NCBI RefSeq assembly: GCF_004136315.1
Contig: NZ_CP029562.1
Span: forward strand, 5,107,501-5,171,500
Direction: 5' to 3'
DNA: 64,000 bases
DNA from: Mesorhizobium sp. Pch-S
GTDB lineage: Bacteria; Pseudomonadota; Alphaproteobacteria; Rhizobiales; Rhizobiaceae
Shown here: positions 11,625 through 20,850 of the stretch, in pieces
Numbering within the stretch: the first letter of the stretch is position 1
Layout of the letters: every line of letters starts with the position of its first letter
Notes under the pieces: model-generated
Told to the model about the DNA's origin: nothing
The model's input: the letters and a program-made list of their open reading frames with translations, nothing else
The model's database searches: none
Translations under genes and position numbers: made by a program

Positions 11625-12448
11625 TGGGCTTCACGCTGGCGCCGACTGCGGCTTCCCAAGGCTATCGCCTCGAAGCGCATGACAGCGTCGGCTCCACCAA
11701 CGCGCTGGCGCTGGACCATGCCCGCGCCGGCGATCCCGGCAAGCTGTGGGTCGTTTCCAGAAAGCAGGAAAGCGGACGCGGGCGTCGAGGCCGTGCCTGG
11801 GCGACGCTTGAAGGCAATCTCGCCGCTACGCTGCTCGTGGTTGTCGAAGGTGAATTGCGCACGGCCGCAACACTCGGCTTCGTCGCCGGGTTGTCGCTGG
11901 CGGATGCGCTCGATGCGGTCGTGCCCAAAGGACGCGTCGCTGTCGGACTGGACGGTGCGAGTGCCGGTCGTAACCGTTTCGAACTGAAGTGGCCCAACGA
12001 CGTGCTGGCTTCCGGCGCCAAGCTTTCCGGCATCCTGCTGGAATCGGCGTTGCTGGATGGCGGCCGGTTTGCGGTGGCGATCGGTATCGGCGTCAATGTT
12101 GCTACACATCCGGAGGGGCTGCCCTATCCCGCCACATCGCTGAAAGCCCTGGGTGCGACCTGCGATGCCGAGACTCTGTTTCTGGCGCTGTCTGACGCCT
12201 GGGCCGAAAATGCACGGCTGTGGGCTGAGGGGCGCGGGCTCGATGCCATCCGCCAGCGGTGGCTGGAGCGAGCGGCAGGGCTTGGGGGCGAGGTCGCGGT
12301 CAGAATCGATGGCGATGTCGTGCGCGGCATCTTCGAGACCATTGACGAGGACTGCCGTTTTGTGATCCGCGAAAGCGGAGGACGCATTATAACAGTTGCC
12401 GCCGGTGACGTGCATTTTGGCGCAGTGGCTTCGACTGCCGCGCAATAG
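11624..12448 (+). CDS. birA: Biotin--[acetyl-CoA-carboxylase] ligase
   Basis: Activates biotin to biotinyl-AMP and transfers it to carrier lysines of acetyl-CoA carboxylase and other carboxylases. The 274-residue product has the biotin/lipoyl ligase signature ESGRGRRGRAW (residues about 48-58) and the substrate loop LKWPNDVLASGAKLSGIL. A C-terminal SH3-like domain is present. There is no N-terminal DNA-binding domain, so this is a group I, non-regulatory enzyme. It overlaps the nuoN stop (TTGATG), an arrangement common in rhizobia. ATG 11624 is chosen over the TTG just before it. Confidence 0.95.
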   Translation: MGFTLAPTAASQGYRLEAHDSVGSTNALALDHARAGDPGKLWVVSRKQESGRGRRGRAWATLEGNLAATLLVVVEGELRTAATLGFVAGLSLADALDAVVPKGRVAVGLDGASAGRNRFELKWPNDVLASGAKLSGILLESALLDGGRFAVAIGIGVNVATHPEGLPYPATSLKALGATCDAETLFLALSDAWAENARLWAEGRGLDAIRQRWLERAAGLGGEVAVRIDGDVVRGIFETIDEDCRFVIRESGGRIITVAAGDVHFGAVASTAAQ

Positions 12449-12449
12449 C

Positions 12450-12480
12450 TTCCACGACGCGCGTTACGCGCACGATGGAA
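12450..12480 (+). repeat. Inverted repeat in the rnj leader
   Basis: TTCCA at 12450-12454 pairs with TGGAA at 12476-12480. Inside them GCGCG pairs with CGCGC around a TTA loop, with a small internal loop between the two helices. The structure ends just before the rnj ribosome binding site. It could be a weak birA terminator or a substrate for RNase J self-control. No U-tract follows, so termination is less likely. Confidence 0.45.
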
Positions 12481-12496
12481 CGAAAGGAGAGACTGG

Positions 12497-14167
12497 ATGG
12501 CGAAAGCGGATAACGCCGAACTCGTGTTCGTGCCGCTGGGCGGTGTCGGCGAAATCGGCATGAACTTCGCCCTCTATGGCTACGGCCCCGCCAACAACCG
12601 CGAATGGATCGTCATCGATGTCGGTGTCACCTTTCCGGATCCCGCCCATCCGGGCGTCGACCTGATCCTGCCGGACACCCGTTTCATCGAGGACAAGCTT
12701 GCCAACCTGCGCGGCATCGTCATCACGCATGCGCATGAGGACCACTATGGCGCGTTGCACGATATCTGGCCGAAGCTGAAGGTGCCGGTGTGGATGACGC
12801 CATTCGGTGCGGGCCTGTTGGAAGCAAAGCGTCAAGGCGAGGCGGATGCTCCGAAGATCCCGGTGACGATCTATCGGGCAGGCGAGAAATTCACCGTGGG
12901 GCCATTCGAGATCGAGGCGATCCCGGTCGCGCATTCGATTCCGGAGCCGATGTCGCTGGCGATCACCACGCCGGTCGGCACGGTGATCCACACCGGCGAC
13001 TGGAAGATCGATCCGGCGCCGTCGATCGGTCCAAAGACCGACGAAGCACGTTTCCGTGCCTATGGCGACAAGGGCGTGCTGGCACTGGTCTGCGATTCCA
13101 CCAATGCGCTGCGGGACGGGGATTCGCCTTCCGAGCAGGAAGTAGGCGCGAGCCTGAAAAAGCTGATCGAGGAGGCGAAGGGCCGCGTTGCCATTTCGAC
13201 CTTCTCGTCCAATGTCGGACGCGTGGTGGCGATCGCACGCGCGGCACGCGACGCGGGCCGACAGGTGCTGGTGCTTGGCCGCTCGCTGAAGCGCGTCATC
13301 GATGTGTCCGGCGAGCTGGGCTACATGGACGGGCTGCCGGAGTTCATCGGCGAGGAGGACTACGGCTTCATCCCGCGTGAGAACCTTGTCATCATCTGCA
13401 CCGGCAGCCAGGGCGAGCCGCTGGCGGCTCTTGCCAAGCTGTCACGTGACGAGATGAAGTCGGTGGCGCTGACGGCCGGCGATACGGTCATCTTCTCGTC
13501 ACGCACCATCCCCGGCAACGAGAAGGCGATCCTGGAGATCAAGAATCGCTTGATCGATCTCGGCATGAAGATCATCGAGGACGGCGATGCGCTGGTTCAT
13601 GTGTCCGGCCATCCGCGCCGCAGCGAACTGAAGCGCATGTATGAGTGGGTGCGGCCTGAAATCGGCGTGCCGGTGCACGGCGAGGCAGCGCATCTGGTGG
13701 CGCAGGGGTCGCTGATGTCGATGTCGGGCATCCGTCAGGTCGCGCAGGTGCGCGACGGCGATATGCTGAGGCTCTATCCCGGTGCAGCGGAAGTCGTCGA
13801 CCAGGTGCCGTATGGCCGCGTCTACAAGGACGGCAAGCTGGTCGGCACCGACGAGGCGATGGGCATCCGCGAGCGGCGCAAGCTGTCCTTTGCCGGCCAT
13901 GTCGCGGTCAACGTCGTGCTGGACGACAAATATGAACTCGCCGGCGATCCCGACCTCGTTGCCATCGGCGTGGCCGAGGCCGACGCTGCCGGCGAGCTTC
14001 TGGAAGACATCATGCTCGACGCTGCCGTCGGTGCGGTCGACTCGATCCCTCGCCAGCGCCGAAAAGACCTCGACCTGGTCCAGGAGTCCGTACGGCGTGC
14101 CGTGCGTGCCGCCGCCAACGAGACCTGGGGCAAGAAGCCGCTGGTGACGGTGTTTGTGACAAGGTGA
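12497..14167 (+). CDS. rnj: Ribonuclease J
   Basis: A metallo-beta-lactamase and beta-CASP nuclease acting in mRNA decay and rRNA maturation, with 5'-to-3' exo- and endonuclease activity in the family. The 556-residue protein has the metal-binding motif THAHEDHYGAL (residues about 76-86), a further ligand segment HTGDWKID, a beta-CASP domain with ISTFSSNVGR, and VSGHPRRSELKRM. A strong AAGGAGAG binding site precedes the ATG. An inverted repeat sits between birA and this gene and would fold in the leader, which may matter for control by RNA stability. Confidence 0.96.
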   Translation: MAKADNAELVFVPLGGVGEIGMNFALYGYGPANNREWIVIDVGVTFPDPAHPGVDLILPDTRFIEDKLANLRGIVITHAHEDHYGALHDIWPKLKVPVWMTPFGAGLLEAKRQGEADAPKIPVTIYRAGEKFTVGPFEIEAIPVAHSIPEPMSLAITTPVGTVIHTGDWKIDPAPSIGPKTDEARFRAYGDKGVLALVCDSTNALRDGDSPSEQEVGASLKKLIEEAKGRVAISTFSSNVGRVVAIARAARDAGRQVLVLGRSLKRVIDVSGELGYMDGLPEFIGEEDYGFIPRENLVIICTGSQGEPLAALAKLSRDEMKSVALTAGDTVIFSSRTIPGNEKAILEIKNRLIDLGMKIIEDGDALVHVSGHPRRSELKRMYEWVRPEIGVPVHGEAAHLVAQGSLMSMSGIRQVAQVRDGDMLRLYPGAAEVVDQVPYGRVYKDGKLVGTDEAMGIRERRKLSFAGHVAVNVVLDDKYELAGDPDLVAIGVAEADAAGELLEDIMLDAAVGAVDSIPRQRRKDLDLVQESVRRAVRAAANETWGKKPLVTVFVTR

Positions 14168-14231
14168 AAAGGGAGTAGGCAATCGGCAGTAGACGGCTGA
14201 ATCCCGTTTGCTGAACCGCCTTGGGAGCTGG

Positions 14232-14636
14232 ATGCTTGGACGATTGAACCATGTAGCGATTGCAGTGCCGGATCTGGCTGCGGCCAGTGCGGTCTATAGC
14301 GATACGCTGGGTGCCAGGGTAACCCCGCCGCAGGCGCTGCCCGAACACGGCGTGACGGTCGTTTTCATCGACCTCGGCAACACCAAGGTAGAGTTGCTCG
14401 AACCGCTCGGCGAGAACTCACCGATCGCGGCCTTCCTGGAGAAGAACCCGTCCGGTGGCATGCACCACGTCTGCTACGAGGTGGACGACATCCTTGCTGC
14501 CCGCGACCGGCTGAAGGCCGGAGGCGCGCGCGTGCTGGGTGACGGCAATCCGAAGATCGGCGCCCATGGCAAGCCGGTGTTGTTCCTGCATCCGAAGGAC
14601 TTCGCCGGAACGTTGGTGGAGCTCGAACAGGCATGA
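14232..14636 (+). CDS. mce: Methylmalonyl-CoA epimerase
   Basis: Interconverts R- and S-methylmalonyl-CoA in propionyl-CoA use. The 134-residue vicinal-oxygen-chelate protein has the two paired beta-alpha-beta modules of the family. Metal ligands are expected in LNHVAIAVPDL, GGMHHVCYEVDD and the final LVELEQ. ATG 14232, preceded by GGGAG, gives the normal length; earlier in-frame codons are TTG. Its end overlaps the next start as ATGA. Confidence 0.95.
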   Translation: MLGRLNHVAIAVPDLAAASAVYSDTLGARVTPPQALPEHGVTVVFIDLGNTKVELLEPLGENSPIAAFLEKNPSGGMHHVCYEVDDILAARDRLKAGGARVLGDGNPKIGAHGKPVLFLHPKDFAGTLVELEQA

Positions 14637-14947
14637 CCGGAGGTACCATCACCCCGTGGGACTGGATCTCGATGGTCGCAGTCTACTTCGTGGTATGGTG
14701 GATCACGCTGTTCGCCATTCTGCCGTTCAGCTTCCGCCGGCAAGATGAAGAAAACGAAGTGGTGCTGGGCACCACGGCCAGTGCGCCCAAGAAACCCCGG
14801 TTCCTTTACGTCATCATCTGGACAACGATCTGGGCCTTCATCGTCCTGGGTGCCTATTACGCCGTGACGGTCGGTCTCGGCTGGACCGTCGACGACATTC
14901 CGCAAATCCTGCCCAGGTTCGACGAACCGGTTCGGCCGCAAAACTGA
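14633..14947 (+). CDS. DUF1467 family membrane protein
   Basis: A 104-residue protein with two clear transmembrane segments (about residues 12-34 and 62-84) joined by a polar loop of some 25 residues (RRQDEENEVVLG...). It matches the DUF1467 family of alphaproteobacteria, whose function is unknown. The family is usually found right after mce or near proS, as here. It overlaps the mce stop by four bases (ATGA), so the two are co-translated. Confidence 0.85.
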   Translation: MTGGTITPWDWISMVAVYFVVWWITLFAILPFSFRRQDEENEVVLGTTASAPKKPRFLYVIIWTTIWAFIVLGAYYAVTVGLGWTVDDIPQILPRFDEPVRPQN

Positions 14948-14968
14948 ATCACCATCGCGCAGCCTGTC

Positions 14969-15628
14969 TCAGAACAGGAGCGCTTCTCGTTCCGCCCTTG
15001 AGCCAGCCATGCCGGCGCGTGCTGCCGCAACCACCGACGCAGACGAAGTCTCGGGCAGACCTGCACCGAATGGCGGTTCAGGAGCGTATTCCAGCGAAAG
15101 CTGGATCGTTTCGGCTTCTTCCCTACCGATCAGTTCAGCAATGACCGTCAGACCGAAGTCGATGCCGGAAGTGACGCCGCCTGCCGTGATCAGTGATCCG
15201 TCCTTCACGACGCGCGCTTTGGTGGGGATTGCTCCAAAACCGGGGAGAAAGTCGACAGCGTTCCAATGGGTCGTTGCATGACGCCCTGACAGGATACCGG
15301 CTCGTCCGAGAAGGAGCGCTCCGGTGCAAACCGATGTCACGAACCGGGCAGCGGCAGCTTTCCCGCGGATGAATGCGAGCGTCTCCTCGTCGCTGAGGAG
15401 AGCGTTCACGCCAGCCCCGCCGGGAATGCAAAGAACGTCGAAATCAGGAGCGTCAGCGAAGGTCGTATCCGGTTTCAACCAGAGGCCGGTTGCGGAGCGC
15501 AGAGGCTGCAAATCCTTCCAGACGAGATGAACTTCCGCATCCCTTGCCGAAGCGAACACTTCGTAAGGGCCGGTCAGGTCGAGTTGTTGGACTTTGGGAA
15601 AGCACAATATGCCGAAGCGAAATGCCAT
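14969..15628 (-). CDS. DJ-1/PfpI family protein, isonitrile hydratase-like
   Basis: A 219-residue class I glutamine amidotransferase-like protein of the DJ-1/PfpI superfamily. The start at 15628 is set by a perfect AAGGAG seven bases upstream. The nucleophile cysteine is in the elbow SVCTGALLLGRAGIL, and an acidic residue in LDLTGPYEVF near residue 17 is placed as in isonitrile hydratases (InhA type). It is divergent from a GlxA-type regulator that carries the same fold at its N-terminus, which probably controls it. The substrate is unknown. Confidence 0.85.
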   Translation of the reverse strand: MAFRFGILCFPKVQQLDLTGPYEVFASARDAEVHLVWKDLQPLRSATGLWLKPDTTFADAPDFDVLCIPGGAGVNALLSDEETLAFIRGKAAAARFVTSVCTGALLLGRAGILSGRHATTHWNAVDFLPGFGAIPTKARVVKDGSLITAGGVTSGIDFGLTVIAELIGREEAETIQLSLEYAPEPPFGAGLPETSSASVVAAARAGMAGSRAEREALLF

Positions 15629-15800
15629 GTGGTTCTCCTTGGAGCTGATCACCGTTCAGGGAACGGCGGTCAGCTTTATCTCGTTGCCCTGAGGCAATTC
15701 CGGGCGAAAAAACCGCTACGCTTTCTTTGGAATTGCTCTGGATTGACGATTTGATCGTAGTCCGGGAAAATTGGCGCGTGTGCCAATCATCGCTCGTTTC

Positions 15801-16766
15801 ATGCCAAACTCATCCATCCATCGTGTCGAAATCCTGGCCTTCCCGAACGTCCAAATCCTGGATGTGACCGGACCGGCGCAGGTTTTTGCCACTGCCAATG
15901 ATCTGACGGGTTCGGCTGCGCCCAAACCCTATGAGATCGTGGTTGTGGCGGAGACGCCGGAAATCACCACAAGTTCCGGTATTGCACTGCGGACCGCCCT
16001 GTTATCGGAGGAGGCGCCTTATCCAGCGACTTTGATTGTTGCAGGCGGCTACGGCGTCAATGAAGCGAGTCGTAACGCTGTTCTTGTCGATTGGGTCAAA
16101 CGACGTTCCCTTGTAGCGAAGCGAACGGCCTCGGTGTGCAGTGGTGCCTTTCTGCTCGCCGAAACCGGACTTCTCGACGGGCGCCGGGCCGTAACGCATT
16201 GGCGGCGTTGTGATGAGTTTGCGGCGCGTTTCCCTGCTGTCAGGCTCGACCGCGATCCCATCTTCGTATGCGACGGTGCGGTGTGGACTTCTGCGGGGAT
16301 CACGGCAGGCATCGACCTGGCTCTCGCGATGGTCGAACACGACCTCGGGCGCCGACTTGCATTGGAGGTCGCACGGCAACTGGTTGTCTTCCTGAAGCGC
16401 CCGGGCGGTCAGACCCAGTTCAGCACGGTGCTTGCGTTCCAGGCGACGGACGAAATGTTCGAAAGCCTGCATGTATGGATTGCTGCCAATCTCCATCGCG
16501 ATCTGTCGCTGGCGTCACTGGCCGATCAAGCAGGCATGAGCCTTCGCTCATTCTCCCGACATTACCGGCAACGCACGGGGTATACACCGGCGCGCGCCGT
16601 TGAAACGATCCGGTTCGAGACGGCACGACGGCTCCTGGAGGATGGGCTGAGTGTTGCCCGCACCGTCAGACGGTGTGGTTTCGGCTCCCCGGAGACGATG
16701 CGACGCGCGTTCCTGCGCTATCTTGGCATCGGCCCGAACGCCTATCGCGAGCGGTTCCATGGGTAA
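15801..16766 (+). CDS. GlxA family transcriptional regulator (DJ-1-like plus AraC HTH)
   Basis: A 321-residue regulator. Residues 1-190 form a DJ-1/PfpI-like sensor domain, with the cysteine elbow retained in ASVCSGAFLLAETGLL. Residues about 220-315 form an AraC-type double helix-turn-helix (SLASLADQAGMSLRSFSRHY and VARTVRRCGFGSPETMRRAF). ATG 15801 is preferred to a TTG at 15771. The family includes regulators of arginine and glycine-betaine use, but here the neighbour is a stand-alone DJ-1 hydrolase. The 172-base gap between the two genes probably holds both promoters. Confidence 0.88.
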   Translation: MPNSSIHRVEILAFPNVQILDVTGPAQVFATANDLTGSAAPKPYEIVVVAETPEITTSSGIALRTALLSEEAPYPATLIVAGGYGVNEASRNAVLVDWVKRRSLVAKRTASVCSGAFLLAETGLLDGRRAVTHWRRCDEFAARFPAVRLDRDPIFVCDGAVWTSAGITAGIDLALAMVEHDLGRRLALEVARQLVVFLKRPGGQTQFSTVLAFQATDEMFESLHVWIAANLHRDLSLASLADQAGMSLRSFSRHYRQRTGYTPARAVETIRFETARRLLEDGLSVARTVRRCGFGSPETMRRAFLRYLGIGPNAYRERFHG

Positions 16767-17081
16767 GAGAGACACAGCGCGCAATGCAAAGGGATGTTGC
16801 GTTGCAGCATCGAATTTTGCGCTGATAGTTTTTTGACAGGCGCCTGCTGCGTCAGAAGCCGCGAAATTGACGAAAATGACACCGTGGTGACAGCCGCATG
16901 ACAGTGTTTTTATTGATGTCGAAGAGAGCGCCGGCAGCCGGTTTTGCTTCGCAGTACGGCGAATGAACTTGAGTAAATCTGGAAAGAAAAGGTGAGGCGT
17001 TTTGCCATCAAAAGCACGATGCCGCGTCTGAGCCGGCTTAATGCTTCACCTTATTGGAGAACGGCAATTGATTGATTGCTC

Positions 17082-17110
17082 AAAAAAAATGCAAGGCACG
17101 AAGCCTTGCA
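17082..17110 (-). terminator. Rho-independent terminator on the minus strand
   Basis: TGCAAGGC and GCCTTGCA form a perfect 8-bp stem with a 5-base loop. Read on the minus strand it is followed at once by eight Ts. On the plus strand the bases after the stem are not T-rich, so the direction is clear. No minus-strand protein gene lies upstream of it. Confidence 0.85.
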
Positions 17111-17236
17111 ATTTAAACGCGTCCGATCTGCTTTCCGTTTCCGGCGGCTGCGAGTTACCGCGCCTAGATCGCATCCTCCCAAGACTTTGACCGCGCAGGA
17201 GAACAGGTCTTTAACCCGTCCTCTCGGTTATCTGTG
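17082..17236 (-). ncRNA. Candidate small RNA, about 150 nt
   Basis: Read on the minus strand, a possible promoter (GTGACA, 17 bases, CTAGTG; about 17239-17267) is followed by a compact folded region. It contains a 10-bp hairpin GAGGACGGGT/ACCTGTTCTC with loop TAAAG. A second domain is closed by CGATCT/AGATCG and holds a CCG-GAAA-CGG hairpin. The element ends in a textbook terminator with eight Us. No protein frame with a ribosome binding site fits this span. The 5' end is approximate. It did not match any RNA family I can recall with certainty. Confidence 0.5.
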
Positions 17237-17475
17237 CACACTAGAACAGCGCGCATGAAAATGTCACGTTAAATTTTGCTTCGAAATGGGCATTCTTGTG
17301 CTGCATTGCACAATAAAACAGCTTGGCTTGCCTAACAAAGCGACATGCATTACCGGCGCGCACTTGCCACGGACGCGCGGGTTTCCATTCCGCCATGAAA
17401 TGGCTATGAAGCCCTTGCATTGAAGCCTTCCAGGCGCCGATTCCGGCGCGGCCTTCCTCATTTACGGACCAGCCC

Positions 17476-18804
17476 ATGCGTTTGTCGCGCTATTTCCTGC
17501 CCATCCTGAAAGAGAACCCCCGCGAGGCCGAGATTGTCTCGCATCGCCTGATGCTGCGCGCCGGAATGATCCGCCAGCAGGGACAGGGCTCCTTCACGAT
17601 GCTGCCACTGGGCAAACGCGTGCTCGACAAGGTCTGCGCCATCATCCGGGAAGAACAGAACCGTGCCGGTGCTCTCGAAATACTGATGCCGACCATCCAG
17701 TCGGCAGAGCTTTGGCGCGAAAGCGGTCGTTATGATGCTTATGGCAAGGAGATGCTGCGCATCAAGGACCGGCAGGATCGTGAACTGCTCTACGGTCCGA
17801 CCAATGAGGAGATGGTCACGGAAGTCTTCCGTTCCTACGTCAAATCCTACAAGGATCTGCCGCTCAACCTCTACCATATCCAGTGGAAGTTCCGCGACGA
17901 GGTGCGCCCGCGCTTCGGCGTCATGCGCGGCCGCGAGTTCCTGATGAAGGACGCCTACACATTCGACCTCAATTATGAGGGCGCCAAGGCTGCCTACTAC
18001 CGCATGTTCGTGTCTTACCTGCGCACCTTTACCCGCATGGGCCTGAAGGCGATCCCGATGCGTGCCGATACCGGCCCGATCGGCGGTGATCTTTCACACG
18101 AATTCATCATTCTGGCGGAAACCGGCGAGAGCCAGGTGTTCTGTCACAAGGACTTCCTGTCGCTGCCTGTGCCCAGCGAAAACGTTAACTATGAAAACGA
18201 CGCTGAAATCGCCGGCATCGTGCAGGAATGGACGACGCCTTATGCGGCGACGGACGAAATGCATGACGAAGCCGCCTGGGACAAGATCTCCGATGGCGAG
18301 CGTCTCTCCGCGCGCGGTATCGAGGTCGGCCACATCTTCCACTTCGGCGACAAGTACTCGAAGCCGATGGGTGCCAAGGTGCAGGGGCCGGACGGCAAGG
18401 AACATAACGTTTCCATGGGTTCATACGGCATTGGCCCGACGCGCCTGATCGCTGCCATCATCGAGGCGAGCCATGATGACGCCGGTATCATCTGGCCGGA
18501 GAGCGTAGCGCCGTTCGACATAGCCCTGATCAACATGAAGGTCGGCGATGCCGATTGCGACCGTGCCTGCGACGAGCTCTACGCCGCGCTGACGGCGGCC
18601 GGCAAGGATGTGCTCTACGACGACACCGACCAACGGCCCGGCGGCAAGTTCGCCACCGCGGACCTGATCGGCCTGCCCTGGCAGGTCATCGTCGGACCGC
18701 GTGGTGTTGCGGCTGGTGAGGTCGAGATCAAGAACCGCAAGAGCGGTGAGCGCGAGACAGTGCCGCAGGCGACCGCTCTCCAGCGCCTGGGTGCTGCTGC
18801 ATGA
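17476..18804 (+). CDS. proS: Prolyl-tRNA synthetase (short alphaproteobacterial type)
   Basis: Class II aminoacyl-tRNA synthetase charging tRNA-Pro. The 442-residue length and the lack of the editing insertion domain mark the short alphaproteobacterial form. Motif 2 is in [21 protein letters not shown], motif 3 in [16 protein letters not shown], and a C-terminal anticodon-binding domain follows. The stop overlaps the lolE start as ATGA, so the aminoacylation gene and the lipoprotein exporter are coupled. Confidence 0.97.
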   Translation: MRLSRYFLPILKENPREAEIVSHRLMLRAGMIRQQGQGSFTMLPLGKRVLDKVCAIIREEQNRAGALEILMPTIQSAELWRESGRYDAYGKEMLRIKDRQDRELLYGPTNEEMVTEVFRSYVKSYKDLPLNLYHIQWKFRDEVRPRFGVMRGREFLMKDAYTFDLNYEGAKAAYYRMFVSYLRTFTRMGLKAIPMRADTGPIGGDLSHEFIILAETGESQVFCHKDFLSLPVPSENVNYENDAEIAGIVQEWTTPYAATDEMHDEAAWDKISDGERLSARGIEVGHIFHFGDKYSKPMGAKVQGPDGKEHNVSMGSYGIGPTRLIAAIIEASHDDAGIIWPESVAPFDIALINMKVGDADCDRACDELYAALTAAGKDVLYDDTDQRPGGKFATADLIGLPWQVIVGPRGVAAGEVEIKNRKSGERETVPQATALQRLGAAA

Positions 18805-20087
18805 GCCAGACGGCGGCAGCCAAGCCGGCAGGCGCCGGACCTTTTTCGGGTTTCGAGCGCATGGTGGCGTGGCGCTATCTGCGTTCGCGCCGCAAGGAAA
18901 CGGTGATCTCGGTCATCGCCTCGATCTCGTTCCTCGGCATCATGCTGGGTGTCGCGACGCTGATCGTCGTGATGGCGGTGATGAATGGCTTCCGCGCCGA
19001 GCTGCTGTCGCGAATCCTCGGTATCAACGGTCATCTGATCGTGACGCCAGTCGATCTACCGCTGGAGGACTATGCCGAGCTTGCCAAGCGCATCAACGGC
19101 GTTCCCGGCGTCAAATACGCCATCCCGCTCGTCGAAGGCCAGGTCCTGGCGCAAGGCAATGTCGGCTCGGGTGGAGGCGCACTGGTGCGCGGCATCCGCG
19201 GCGAGGACCTGGGCAAGATCACGCTGGTTGCGAACAACATCAAGCAGGGCTCGATCGTCGGTTTCGACACGGCCGGCGGTGTCGCCATCGGCCGTCGCAT
19301 GGCAGAGAATCTCGGTCTGGTGCTCGGCGATACCATCACGCTGATCTCGCCCGACGGCGATGTCAGCCCGCTGGGCACCACGCCGCGCCTGAAAGGCTAT
19401 CCGGTGACGGCTATCTTCGAGGTCGGCATGTCAGAGTACGACACCTCGATCGTCTACATGCCGTTCTCCGAAGCGCAGATGTATTTCAATTCGGAAGGCA
19501 AGGCGCAGAGCCTCGAGGTCTATCTCGACAATCCTGACAATGTCGAAGCGATCAAGCCCAAGGTGGAAGAGGCGGCGCAGCGGCAGATCTATCTGACCGA
19601 CTGGCGCCAGCGCAACCAGACCTTCTTCTCGGCGCTGCAGGTCGAGCGCAATGTCATGTTCATGATCCTGACGCTGATCGTGCTGGTGGCGGCGCTGAAC
19701 ATCATCTCCGGCCTCGTCATGCTGGTGAAGGACAAGGGGCACGACATCGCCATATTGCGCACCATGGGGGCGACGCGTGGTGCGGTGCTGCGCATCTTCC
19801 TGATGACCGGAGCCGCGATCGGCGTTGTCGGCACCGTCGCCGGCGTGCTGCTGGGCGTTGTCATCTGCCTTAATGTCGAGCGCATCCGCGAGTTCTTCTC
19901 GTGGCTGTCTGGCACGGTCCTGTTCAACCCCGAGCTCTATTTCCTCAGCCAGCTGCCGGCCAAAATGGACGGGGGCGAGACGTTCTCGGTCATCGTCATG
20001 GCACTTGTCCTCTCCTTCATCGCAACGCTGTTCCCGGCCTGGCGGGCGGCGCGGCTCGATCCAGTCGAAGCGTTGAGGTACGAGTGA
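18801..20087 (+). CDS. lolE: Lipoprotein-releasing ABC transporter permease, copy 1
   Basis: Inner-membrane permease of the Lol system, which releases outer-membrane lipoproteins to the carrier LolA. The 428-residue protein has one N-terminal transmembrane helix ([18 protein letters not shown]), a large periplasmic domain (about 50-270) and three C-terminal helices of the MacB/FtsX type. Alphaproteobacteria usually carry a single LolC/E-type permease gene that acts as a homodimer with LolD. Here a second, nearly identical copy follows lolD. The gene is overlapped by proS and lolD on either side (ATGA and TGATG), indicating one translational unit. Confidence 0.93.
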   Translation: MSQTAAAKPAGAGPFSGFERMVAWRYLRSRRKETVISVIASISFLGIMLGVATLIVVMAVMNGFRAELLSRILGINGHLIVTPVDLPLEDYAELAKRINGVPGVKYAIPLVEGQVLAQGNVGSGGGALVRGIRGEDLGKITLVANNIKQGSIVGFDTAGGVAIGRRMAENLGLVLGDTITLISPDGDVSPLGTTPRLKGYPVTAIFEVGMSEYDTSIVYMPFSEAQMYFNSEGKAQSLEVYLDNPDNVEAIKPKVEEAAQRQIYLTDWRQRNQTFFSALQVERNVMFMILTLIVLVAALNIISGLVMLVKDKGHDIAILRTMGATRGAVLRIFLMTGAAIGVVGTVAGVLLGVVICLNVERIREFFSWLSGTVLFNPELYFLSQLPAKMDGGETFSVIVMALVLSFIATLFPAWRAARLDPVEALRYE

Positions 20088-20767
20088 TGTCCGAGCCGGT
20101 ACTGGAACTGAAAAGCGTCGAACGGCACTATGTGCAGGGACCACGCAAGCTCACCATCCTGAATGGTGCTGACTTCACCTTGCGGCGCGGCGAGATGGTG
20201 GCGATGGTGGCGCCGTCGGGTACCGGCAAGTCGACGCTTCTGCACACCGCAGGTCTGCTCGAACGGCCCGACGGCGGCGATGTCATCCTGTCCGGCCGCG
20301 CTTGCGGGCGACTGTCGGATGACGAACGCACGGCGATCCGCCGCAACGACATCGGCTTCGTTTATCAGTTCCATCACTTGCTGCCGGAATTCTCGGCGCT
20401 TGAAAACATCATGATGCCGCAGCTGATCCGCGGTCTGTCGAAGCCGGAAGCTTCCAAGCGCGCGGCTCAGTTGCTGGATTACATGCAGATCGGCAAACGC
20501 GCGCAGCATCGGCCGGCAGAGCTGTCCGGCGGCGAGCAGCAGCGCGTTGCGATCGCGCGCGCCGTTGCCAATGCACCACTGGTGCTTCTAGCCGATGAGC
20601 CGACCGGCAATCTCGACCCGACGACGGCGTCCTATGTCTTCGATGCGCTGGAGGCGTTGGTGAGGCAGTCTGGGTTGGCCGCCATGATCGCCACGCACAA
20701 CCATGAACTTGCCGCTCGCATGGATCGGCGCGTGACATTGGCCGAAGGCAAGGTCGTACCATTGTAA
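20087..20767 (+). CDS. lolD: Lipoprotein-releasing system ATP-binding protein LolD
   Basis: ATPase of the Lol exporter, 226 residues. Walker A is [11 protein letters not shown], the signature is [14 protein letters not shown] and Walker B is [13 protein letters not shown], with the switch histidine in [11 protein letters not shown] 20087 overlaps the stop of lolE copy 1. It is the only complete lolD in the window, so it would have to energise both permease copies. Confidence 0.95.
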   Translation: MSEPVLELKSVERHYVQGPRKLTILNGADFTLRRGEMVAMVAPSGTGKSTLLHTAGLLERPDGGDVILSGRACGRLSDDERTAIRRNDIGFVYQFHHLLPEFSALENIMMPQLIRGLSKPEASKRAAQLLDYMQIGKRAQHRPAELSGGEQQRVAIARAVANAPLVLLADEPTGNLDPTTASYVFDALEALVRQSGLAAMIATHNHELAARMDRRVTLAEGKVVPL

Positions 20768-20770
20768 GGA

Positions 20771-20850
20771 AGGAACACGTCGTTTCCATGTGCTCCTACG
20801 GCATCGATCCGATTCGCCTGATCAGTCTGCGCCTGGATGCCACCGCATGA
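20771..20850 (+). pseudogene. In-frame remnant of proS
   Basis: Bases 20771-20823 align without gaps to proS 18398-18450 (11 differences in 53), including the class II motif 3 region (SYGIDPIRLI against [10 protein letters not shown]). Bases 20824-20850 align to the very end of proS, 18778-18804. The intervening 327 bases (109 codons) are missing, so the remnant stays in frame. It reads from ATG 20788 to TGA 20848-20850, and that TGA overlaps the start of the second lolE as ATGA, as in the intact copy. Confidence 0.85.

Larger units (their letters stand above)
16767..17475. other. 709-base region without a supported protein gene
   Basis: No open frame here has a convincing binding site or composition. 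The region holds the minus-strand RNA candidate and terminator described separately. It also holds a possible weak hairpin after the GlxA-type gene (GATGTTGC paired with GCAGCATC), and a long-range pairing AAGGTGA (16989) with TCACCTT (17046). The proS promoter must lie near its right end. Confidence 0.6.

Noticed and set aside
17076..17258. 60-codon plus-strand frame before proS
   Set aside because: Starts at a non-ATG codon without a binding site, and the product is a run of basic residues without pattern.
17241..17477. 78-codon minus-strand frame before proS
   Set aside because: No ribosome binding site and no protein-like pattern; the region is better explained as promoter and small RNA sequence.
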